DNA of 64,000 nucleotides from JAAFIW01 sp031414805 (GTDB lineage: Bacteria > Pseudomonadota > Gammaproteobacteria > Burkholderiales > Burkholderiaceae_C), in NCBI GenBank assembly GCA_031414805.1, contig JANOQJ010000038.1, positions 19,033-83,032 on the forward strand, in the 5' to 3' direction. Under the pieces are notes generated by a model. The model saw only the letters and a program-made list of their open reading frames with translations, was not told the DNA's origin and searched no databases. Positions 57,899 to 64,000 of the stretch are shown here, one piece after another. The position numbers and the translations under genes were made by a program. How positions within the stretch are numbered: position 1 is the stretch's first letter; each line of letters begins with the position of its first letter.

Positions 57899-58684
57899 AT
57901 GCGTTTAGCGCTTGGCGTGTCTTACGACGGCACCGCTTACGAGGGCTGGCAAAGCCAGCTGTCCGGTCAGACCATTCAGGATCGACTCGAATTGGCATTG
58001 GGTTGTTTCACTAACCAAACCCGAATCTCCACGCTGTGCGCAGGCCGCACGGATGCTGGTGTGCATGGGCTGATGCAGGTCGTTCACTTCGACACAGAAC
58101 TGGACAGAGACCCCTTCTCTTGGCTACGCGGCACCAACGCTTACTTGCCATCCGACATTGCCGTTCAGTGGGTACAGCAGGTCCCGGATGCTTTTCACGC
58201 CCGAGCCTGTGCCAAAGCGCGACGCTACGCCTACGTGGTGCTGGAGTCGCCAGTACGTCCCAGCCTGGAGGCCAAACGGGTGGGTTGGAGCTTTCGCCCG
58301 CTGGATGGTGCTTCGATGCGTGAAGCGGCAGCGATGTTGTTGGGGGAGCATGACTTTTCGTCGTTTCGTGCGTCGGCTTGCCAGGCGCTCAGCCCCGTCA
58401 AAACCCTGACCCGCATCGCTATCAGCCAGCGCGGTGCTTACTGGCGATTTGACTTTGATGCCAATGCCTTTTTGCACCACATGATTCGCAACATCATGGG
58501 CTGCTTGATGGCCATTGGCCAGGGCCAGCAACCACCGCAGTGGATGCAACAGGTGTTGCAGGCCCGCAGCCGCAACGCTGCAGCGCCCACGTTTTCCCCA
58601 TCGGGTCTTTACTTTTTGGGCCCGGTCTACGAGCCGCACTGGGGCTTGCCAGACCGCACGCCTGCATTTGATTGGTTGCCATGA
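57899..58684 (+). CDS. truA: tRNA pseudouridine synthase A
   Basis: Converts U38-U40 of the tRNA anticodon stem to pseudouridine. 261 aa. The catalytic Asp is in CAGRTDAGVHGLMQVVHFDT; other blocks are FHARACAKARRYAYVV and FDFDANAFLHHMIRNIMGCLM. It overlaps trpF by four bases. The fimV-truA-trpF order is common in betaproteobacteria. Confidence 0.96.
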   Translation: MRLALGVSYDGTAYEGWQSQLSGQTIQDRLELALGCFTNQTRISTLCAGRTDAGVHGLMQVVHFDTELDRDPFSWLRGTNAYLPSDIAVQWVQQVPDAFHARACAKARRYAYVVLESPVRPSLEAKRVGWSFRPLDGASMREAAAMLLGEHDFSSFRASACQALSPVKTLTRIAISQRGAYWRFDFDANAFLHHMIRNIMGCLMAIGQGQQPPQWMQQVLQARSRNAAAPTFSPSGLYFLGPVYEPHWGLPDRTPAFDWLP

Positions 58685-59433
58685 ACACAGACCCCATCAC
58701 CCGAACCCGTATCAAGATCTGCGGCCTGACCCGTGAGCAAGATGTTGACGCTGCCGTCGCTGCGGGGGCAGATGCCGTGGGATTTGTCTTGTACGACAAG
58801 AGCCCACGCTGCGTTTCTCTCGAGCGGGCGGTAGAACTGGCCCGACGTCTGCCGCCATTCGTCACGCCGGTGCTGTTGTTTGTGAATGAAGTCACTACCA
58901 AAATAATAGCTGCTCGAGCAGTATTTACTTGGGCTACCGCCCAATTTCATGGTGATGAGACGCCCCAGCAGTGCCTGGATGCGACGAACCAAGGCCAACA
59001 ACCCTTCATCCGTGCTGCTCGCCTACCGCTGGTGGGCTCGGTCGAAAGCTTCGACTTGGTAGACTTCGCCTACAAATTTTCCGCTGCCCAAGCCATCTTG
59101 CTCGACGCGCAGGTTGATGGCTACGGCGGTGGTGGCAAGGTCTTCAATTGGTCACTGCTTCCTCCAAACGTCAACTGTCACGCCGTTTTGTCTGGTGGGC
59201 TCACATCTGCAAATGTGGGCGATGGCATGGCGCAACTGCGCCCGCGATTTAAATCGCTGGCCGTTGACGTGAGTTCCGGCGTCGAGCTGGATGGCCCGGG
59301 TAACAAGGGCATCAAAGACGCCAAAAAAATTCAACAATTCGTCGCCGCCGTGCGCGCCGCCGACGAGCAGCTTGCAAAGACATTCCATGACCACTCAAAT
59401 CTCACCCGAACAACAGGCTTACCACCAGCCTGA
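58681..59433 (+). CDS. trpF: phosphoribosylanthranilate isomerase
   Basis: Third step of tryptophan synthesis. 250 aa from the ATG at 58681. RIKICGLTREQDVDAAVAAGADAVGFVLYDKSPR has the catalytic Cys; FHGDE and the late LSGGLTSANVGDGM and DVSSGVELDGPGNKGIKD loops are intact. Residues about 71-86 (TKIIAARAVFTWAT) are encoded by a reverse dispersed-repeat copy in which the usual TGA is CGA. The C-terminal tail overlaps trpB by 47 bases. Confidence 0.95.
   Translation: MNTDPITRTRIKICGLTREQDVDAAVAAGADAVGFVLYDKSPRCVSLERAVELARRLPPFVTPVLLFVNEVTTKIIAARAVFTWATAQFHGDETPQQCLDATNQGQQPFIRAARLPLVGSVESFDLVDFAYKFSAAQAILLDAQVDGYGGGGKVFNWSLLPPNVNCHAVLSGGLTSANVGDGMAQLRPRFKSLAVDVSSGVELDGPGNKGIKDAKKIQQFVAAVRAADEQLAKTFHDHSNLTRTTGLPPA
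58894..58937 (-). repeat. dispersed repeat copy 14, in trpF
   Basis: AAAATAATAGCTGCTCGAGC then AGTATTTACTTGGGCTACC. The core TTGA is TCGA, avoiding the stop. Confidence 0.85.
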
Positions 59434-60715
59434 CGCCGCCGGCCATTTCGGCATCTACGGCGGTGCCTTCGTTAGCGAAACGCTGACCCATGCCATCAGC
59501 GAGTTGAAACAGGCTTACGAGAAATACCAGCACGACGCGGCCTTCATCGCCGAATTCCAGTCCGAGCTGGCGCATTTTGTGGGCCGTCCCTCGCCCATCT
59601 ATCACGCTGCCCGCATGAGTCGGGAGCAGGGTGGGGCGCAGATCTACTTGAAGCGCGAAGACCTGAATCACACCGGCGCGCACAAGATTAACAACACCAT
59701 TGGCCAGGCCATGCTGGCCAAACGCATGGGCAAGCCGCGTGTGATTGCCGAGACGGGCGCAGGCCAGCACGGCGTGGCAACCGCCACCATTTGTGCCCGA
59801 TACGGCCTGGAATGCGTGGTCTATATGGGCAGCGAAGACATCAAACGCCAAAGCCCCAACGTGTACCGCATGAAGCTGCTGGGTGCCACCGTGGTGCCGG
59901 TCGAGTCGGGCAGCCGAACATTGAAAGATGCGCTGAACGAAGCCATGCGCGACTGGGTGGCGAATGTGGACAACACCTTCTACATCATCGGTACCGTGGC
60001 CGGGCCGCACCCTTACCCCATGATGGTGCGCGATTTTCAGAGCGTGATCGGCCAGGAGTGCCTGACGCAGATGCCGCAGATGCTGGCCTCGTTTGACGGC
60101 CGCACTGGCAACGCACAACCGGACGCGGTGATCGCCTGCGTGGGCGGCGGCAGCAACGCCATGGGCATCTTCTACCCCTACATTGCGCACGCCAACACCC
60201 GCCTGATTGGCGTGGAAGCCGCCGGCGAAGGCCTGGATAGCGGCAAACACTCGGCCTCGCTGCAGCGCGGCAGCCCCGGCGTGTTGCACGGCAACCGCAC
60301 CTACGTGCTGCAAAACGACGACGGCCAGATCACTGAAACGCATAGCGTGAGTGCGGGCCTGGACTATCCCGGCGTGGGCCCCGAGCATGCATGGCTCAAA
60401 GACATCGGCCGCGCCGAATACGTGGGCGTGACCGATGACGAAGCGCTGGCCGCCTTCCACTACCTGTGTCGCACCGAAGGCATCATTCCCGCGCTGGAAT
60501 CCAGCCACGCGGTGGCCCATGCGATGCAGCTGGCCAAAACCATGCGCGTCGATCAATCGATTCTGGTCAACCTCTCGGGCCGGGGTGACAAAGACATTGG
60601 CACGGTGGCGGACTTGAGCCACGCCGATTTCTACTGCCGACCCAGTTGCCGAGGGCAGGGCATCAAGGGTGGCGTTTCAACCGTGCAGATGATGCCGTCG
60701 CAGGTGAAGTCATGA
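59387..60715 (+). CDS. trpB: tryptophan synthase beta subunit
   Basis: PLP enzyme that joins indole and serine. 442 aa from the ATG at 59387 (MTTQISPEQQAYHQPDAAGHFGIYGGAFV); the longer frame lies inside trpF. The PLP Lys is in EDLNHTGAHKINNTIGQ, the phosphate loop in CVGGGSNAMG and the substrate loop in ETGAGQHG. It overlaps trpA by four bases (ATGA). Confidence 0.97.
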   Translation: MTTQISPEQQAYHQPDAAGHFGIYGGAFVSETLTHAISELKQAYEKYQHDAAFIAEFQSELAHFVGRPSPIYHAARMSREQGGAQIYLKREDLNHTGAHKINNTIGQAMLAKRMGKPRVIAETGAGQHGVATATICARYGLECVVYMGSEDIKRQSPNVYRMKLLGATVVPVESGSRTLKDALNEAMRDWVANVDNTFYIIGTVAGPHPYPMMVRDFQSVIGQECLTQMPQMLASFDGRTGNAQPDAVIACVGGGSNAMGIFYPYIAHANTRLIGVEAAGEGLDSGKHSASLQRGSPGVLHGNRTYVLQNDDGQITETHSVSAGLDYPGVGPEHAWLKDIGRAEYVGVTDDEALAAFHYLCRTEGIIPALESSHAVAHAMQLAKTMRVDQSILVNLSGRGDKDIGTVADLSHADFYCRPSCRGQGIKGGVSTVQMMPSQVKS

Positions 60716-61545
60716 GCCGCATCCAAACCACCTTCGCCGCGCTGCAAGCGCAGGGACGCAAAGCCCTGATTCCTTACGTTACCGCTGGTTTCCCGTTTGC
60801 TGACATCACGCCCGAACTGATGCACGGCATGGTGGCTGCCGGGGCTGACGTGATTGAGCTGGGCATCCCATTTTCTGACCCGATGGCCGACGGCCCGGTG
60901 ATTCAAAAGGCCGGTGAAAAAGCGCTGGCGATGGGCGTTGGCCTGGCGCAGGTGCTGGCCATGGTGCGCAGCTTTCGTCAGGGCAACAGCCATACGCCGG
61001 TGGTGCTGATGGGTTACGCCAACCCCGTGGAACGCTACAACCTCAAACATGGGCCAACCGCCTTCGTGAAAGACGCAGGTGATGCTGGCGTGGACGGCAT
61101 GCTGATCGTCGACTACCCGCCCGAAGAATGCGCAGACTTTGCCGCGCAACTCAAAGTGCATGGGCTCGATTTAATTTTTCTGCTCGCCCCCACCAGCACC
61201 GATGAACGCATGCGTCAGGTGGCACAACTGGCCAGCGGCTACGTGTATTACGTGTCGCTGAAAGGCGTGACGGGCGCGGGCAATCTGGACGTGCAGGCGG
61301 TCGCCGACATGTTGCCGCGCATCCGCGCCCATGTACGAGTGCCGGTGGGCGTGGGCTTTGGCATTCGCGATGCCGCCACCGCGCAGGCCGTGGGCCAAGT
61401 GGCGGATGCGGTTGTCATTGGCAGCCGCATCATCCAGCTCATCGAGGCACAGCCGCGTGCGCAGGTGGTGCCCGTGGCCAGCGCGTTTTTGAGTGAAATT
61501 CGCGCTGCACTGGATGCCGCACCGGGCGTGGCCATGGACGCATAA
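60712..61545 (+). CDS. trpA: tryptophan synthase alpha subunit
   Basis: Cleaves indole-3-glycerol phosphate and channels indole to TrpB. 277 aa from the ATG at 60712. Catalytic Glu is in ADVIELGIPFSDPMADGPVIQ and Asp in VDGMLIVDYPPEE; the phosphate loop GVGFGIRDAATA is intact. It ends 27 bases before accD, which has an AAGGAG ribosome binding site. Confidence 0.97.
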   Translation: MSRIQTTFAALQAQGRKALIPYVTAGFPFADITPELMHGMVAAGADVIELGIPFSDPMADGPVIQKAGEKALAMGVGLAQVLAMVRSFRQGNSHTPVVLMGYANPVERYNLKHGPTAFVKDAGDAGVDGMLIVDYPPEECADFAAQLKVHGLDLIFLLAPTSTDERMRQVAQLASGYVYYVSLKGVTGAGNLDVQAVADMLPRIRAHVRVPVGVGFGIRDAATAQAVGQVADAVVIGSRIIQLIEAQPRAQVVPVASAFLSEIRAALDAAPGVAMDA

Positions 61546-61572
61546 TCTTTTGTCAATTCAAGGAGCACATAC

Positions 61573-62445
61573 ATGAGCTGGCTAGAAAAACTCCTCCCGC
61601 CCAAAATCCTCAAGTCCGACCCGGCAGACCGCCGCAGTATCCCCGAGGGCCTTTGGATCAAGTGCCCGGCTTGCGAAACCGTGCTGTACAAAACCGACTT
61701 GCAGCACAACCAGAACGTCTGCCCCACCTGCAGCCACCACCACCGCATCACCGCCCGCGCCCGGCTGGATGCTTTTCTAGACCCCGAAGGCCGCTACGAA
61801 ATCGGGCAGGAGGTGTTACCCATTGACCCATTGAAATTCAAAGATAGCCGCAAATACCCCGAGCGCCTGAAAGAGGCGCTGGAGTCCAGCGGCGAGACCG
61901 ACGCACTCGTGGTCATGGGCGGCGCGGTGTGCAGCGTGAGCGTGGTGGCCGCTTGCTTTGAATTTGACTTTATCGGCGGCAGCATGGGCAGCGTGGTGGG
62001 CGAGCGGTTTGTGCGCGGCGTTGAAACCGCCATCGAGCAAAAAGTGCCCTTTATCTGTTTCACCGCCACGGGCGGCGCCCGTATGCAGGAAGGCCTGCTC
62101 AGCCTGATGCAAATGGCCAAAACCAATGCCGCGCTCACCCGGTTGGCCAAAAAACACCTGCCCTACATCAGCGTGCTGACCGACCCCACCATGGGCGGCG
62201 TAAGCGCGTCATTTGCGTTTGTGGGCGACGTGGTGATTGCCGAGCCCAAAGCCTTGATTGGTTTTGCCGGCCCGCGCGTCATCGAGTCCACGGTGCGCGT
62301 GACCTTGCCTGAGGGGTTTCAACGCGCCGAGTTCTTGCAGCAAAAGGGCGCGATTGACTTCATTTGCGACCGCCGCGAACTACGCAAAACCATTGCCAGC
62401 ACCCTGGCGATGCTGCAGCGCCAGCCGGCCGATGCCGTGAGCTGA
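61573..62445 (+). CDS. accD: acetyl-CoA carboxylase carboxyltransferase subunit beta
   Basis: Part of the carboxyltransferase that makes malonyl-CoA. 290 aa. The N-terminal zinc ribbon is CPACETVLYKTDLQHNQNVCPTC; the crotonase-like domain shows FICFTATGGARMQEGLLSLMQMAKT and VLTDPTMGGVSASFA. trpFBA-accD linkage is widespread in proteobacteria. The stop codon is part of a small hairpin (62445-62469). Confidence 0.97.
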   Translation: MSWLEKLLPPKILKSDPADRRSIPEGLWIKCPACETVLYKTDLQHNQNVCPTCSHHHRITARARLDAFLDPEGRYEIGQEVLPIDPLKFKDSRKYPERLKEALESSGETDALVVMGGAVCSVSVVAACFEFDFIGGSMGSVVGERFVRGVETAIEQKVPFICFTATGGARMQEGLLSLMQMAKTNAALTRLAKKHLPYISVLTDPTMGGVSASFAFVGDVVIAEPKALIGFAGPRVIESTVRVTLPEGFQRAEFLQQKGAIDFICDRRELRKTIASTLAMLQRQPADAVS

Positions 62446-62469
62446 ACCCAGAATTCCCTTATCTGGGTT
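62445..62469. repeat. small hairpin resembling joined ends of the 17 kb MITE
   Basis: AACCCAGA (62445-62452) and TCTGGGTT (62462-62469) with a nine-base loop. The left side AACCCAGAATTCC differs by one base from the left end of the element at 17037. Confidence 0.4.
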
Positions 62470-62501
62470 GAGGATGCCGTTTTCAAGCGAAAAGTGCCTC
62501 C

Positions 62502-62543
62502 CGCCCTTGTAGATACTGCTCAAGCAGCTATCAAAAAAGAAGC
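62502..62543 (+). repeat. dispersed repeat copy 15, between accD and yggT
   Basis: GCCCTTGTAGATAC then TGCTCAAGCAGCTATC. Confidence 0.85.
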
Positions 62544-62561
62544 AATCAACGAGAAGTCTGG

Positions 62562-63125
62562 TCAACGCAACAAGCCCGCCTGCGCGGACCCCAGCACCAT
62601 CGCCGCCACCTGCAGCAACACGATGGCCGCCAGGGCCGACAAGTCCACACCGCCCACCAGCGGGATGATTTTTCGCAGCGGCTGTAACAGCGGCGCAGTG
62701 AGCCGCTCCAGTACATCAGTCAGCGGCGAGTGGGTTTGTACCCAGGACAGCACGGCGTAGACGATCAGCAGACCGGTCAACCCCGAAATCACCAGCCGCA
62801 ACAAACCAAAAACAGCCATAAACGGCAGCATCAGCGGGTTCCACATAAAACCGGCCAGCAGCCACAGCACGCCATATTGCGCCAGCACCAGCAGAAAGGC
62901 CGCCAGCAAGCTCGCCATGTCCCACTTGCCTGCCGCTGGCACCAGCTTGCGCAGGGGAAGCACCAGCCAGTCGGTCACCGCAAATACAAAACGGCCCACC
63001 GGGTTGCCAAACGGCACACGCTGCTGCTGCATATACAGGCGCAGCAGGCAGGCACCGCCGACCAGGCCAATGGCCACATCGAGCAGGAAGGAAATGATTT
63101 GGTACAAGGTGGAGGGGATGAACAT
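62562..63125 (-). CDS. YggT family membrane protein
   Basis: 187 aa with four predicted membrane segments arranged as two YggT repeats: about 5-28 and 65-90, then about 96-120 and 160-185. The repeat ends are readable as VTDWLVLPLRKLVPAAG and LTAPLLQPLRKIIPLVGGVDLSALAAIVLLQV. YggT proteins are linked to osmotic or division-related membrane functions, not firmly known. It is divergent from the LON-domain gene. Confidence 0.9.
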   Translation of the reverse strand: MFIPSTLYQIISFLLDVAIGLVGGACLLRLYMQQQRVPFGNPVGRFVFAVTDWLVLPLRKLVPAAGKWDMASLLAAFLLVLAQYGVLWLLAGFMWNPLMLPFMAVFGLLRLVISGLTGLLIVYAVLSWVQTHSPLTDVLERLTAPLLQPLRKIIPLVGGVDLSALAAIVLLQVAAMVLGSAQAGLLR

Positions 63126-63198
63126 GGTTCTGGGATGATAGCGGCCAGCCCTTGAACGGATCTTTTACCGACCCGCAACCCACTGCGGAATTTGCCCG

Positions 63199-63840
63199 AT
63201 GCCAAACGCCCTCACGCTGTCGTCTCTTCCGCTGTTTCCCCTGGGGGCCGTGCTGTTCCCGGGTGGCATCCTGCCGCTGCGCATATTTGAGGTGCGCTAC
63301 CTGGACATGATTGGCAAATGCCACAAAGCGGGCGCGCCGTTTGGCATCGTCTCGCTGACGCAAGGGCATGAAGTGCGCGGTGCGGAATCGGCCATCAACC
63401 CTGAGACGTTTTGCGTTGTCGGGACGTTGGCCCGTATTCTTGACTTTGACAATTCGCAACCCGGCTTGATGACCATTCGAGCCAGTGGCAGCCATCGCTT
63501 TCGTATCTCTACCAGCAACCAGCTGAAGCACGGTTTGTGGGTGGCCGATGTGGCGCAACTGGACGACGACATGTCGGTGCCCATACCCGAAGACTTACAG
63601 CACACCTCGGACGCGCTGTCTGCCCTGATCGAAAGCCTGACCCAGCGGGACATACCGCCGGCTCAAATGCCGTTGCAAGGCCCCTGGCAACTACAAGACT
63701 GCGGCTGGGTGGCCAACCGCTGGTGTGAACTGCTGCCGGTGCCGTCGCCGATCAAACAGCGCTTGATGGAACTGGACAACCCGCTGGTCCGGCTGGAACT
63801 GGTGAGCGATCTGCTGGAACGTACGGGCATCACGGGTTGA
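63199..63840 (+). CDS. LON-domain (LON N-terminal-like) protein
   Basis: 213 aa consisting of a stand-alone Lon substrate-binding domain, without ATPase or protease parts. SSLPLFPLGAVLFPGGILPLRIFEVRYLDMI is the family opening and GTLARILDFDNSQPGLMTIRASGSHRFRI the central block. Function unproven. It may have its own promoter in the 73-base gap to YggT. Confidence 0.88.
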   Translation: MPNALTLSSLPLFPLGAVLFPGGILPLRIFEVRYLDMIGKCHKAGAPFGIVSLTQGHEVRGAESAINPETFCVVGTLARILDFDNSQPGLMTIRASGSHRFRISTSNQLKHGLWVADVAQLDDDMSVPIPEDLQHTSDALSALIESLTQRDIPPAQMPLQGPWQLQDCGWVANRWCELLPVPSPIKQRLMELDNPLVRLELVSDLLERTGITG

Positions 63841-63849
63841 ACCGATTCT

Positions 63850-63871
63850 GCTACTAAATACATAGCTGCTT
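63850..63871 (-). repeat. dispersed repeat copy 16 (truncated), after the LON-domain gene
   Basis: GCTACTAAATACATAGCTGC then TT, after which similarity stops inside the core. Confidence 0.65.
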
Positions 63872-64000
63872 ATATGGATGCCCCCCGGATAGCAAGAAGA
63901 AATTGCGCTGTGTTGTAAAGAAGTCGGCTGCGCTCTTATATCCGGCCTTGTTTGCGTGCGTTGTAGAGGTTGCCCCCTTCTTAGCCGCTGGCCCCGATGC
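63854..64000 (-). other. possible 3' end of a minus-strand gene entering from the right edge
   Basis: A frame open from base 64000 down to a TAG at 63854 gives 48 residues including THANKAGYKSAADFFTTQRNFF. Codon third positions are not strongly GC-biased, so it may be chance. If real, its last residues KQLCI come from a truncated dispersed-repeat copy. Confidence 0.2.

Noticed and set aside
1..64000. CRISPR array, tRNA or rRNA genes
   Set aside because: The dispersed repeats are single, far apart and lack regular spacers; no cloverleaf or rRNA-like sequence was noticed by eye.

Overview
The window reads as a chromosomal segment of a GC-rich betaproteobacterium of the order Burkholderiales, most likely Comamonadaceae (Rhodoferax/Polaromonas type). 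This rests on gene order and protein style: skp-lpxD-fabZ-lpxA-lpxB-rnhB, carA-small protein-carB-greA, the divergent mdh/gntR-sdhCDAB-sdhE-gltA cluster beside acnB, leuC-entericidin-leuD-leuB, and asd-fimV-truA-trpFBA-accD. The assignment is by recognition only; no database was searched. No rRNA, tRNA, integrase, full insertion sequence or CRISPR array was seen.

Layout. 1-5.3 kb: outer-membrane chaperone (cut by the left edge), lipid A synthesis, RNase HII and a SpoU rRNA methyltransferase. 5.4-11.4 kb: carbamoyl-phosphate synthase, GreA, a small membrane protein. 11.4-16.9 kb: YhbY, RlmE, FtsH, FolP, GlmM. 17.0-22.4 kb: a MITE-like element, a large SGNH-hydrolase lipoprotein and a NarL-type two-component system. 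22.5-35.1 kb is the accessory region: Y-family polymerase, Phd/PIN toxin-antitoxin pair, and a seven-gene minus-strand type I restriction-modification operon in the order hsdR, AlbA_2/GHKL protein, rhuM, fic, hsdS, YhcG-like nuclease, hsdM. 35.2-46.8 kb: TCA-cycle genes around a GntR regulator. 46.8-54.7 kb: a long inverted repeat, an orphan TctC-type binding protein, a LysR regulator, leucine synthesis and asd. 54.9-63.8 kb: FimV, TruA, tryptophan genes, AccD, YggT and a LON-domain protein.

The most unusual feature is a dispersed repeat of about 40-55 bp with core TGCTCAAGCAGCTAT. I count 16 copies, on both strands. About half lie inside coding sequences, including lpxB, carB, trpF and an rRNA methyltransferase gene, where they are translated in frame. 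Copies at the 3' ends of folP and a lysR gene supply the stop codon, whereas in trpF and a citE-like gene the same TGA is altered to a sense codon. The 51.6 kb copy can fold into three successive hairpins.

Other points: hsdS is split by a single in-frame TAA; the Fic protein carries a C-terminal autoinhibition motif; two genes of the defence operon contain long perfect palindromes inside their coding sequence; there is a 166 bp imperfect palindrome at 46.9 kb; and a short Thr/Ile-ended leader ORF precedes the acetyltransferase-asd pair.
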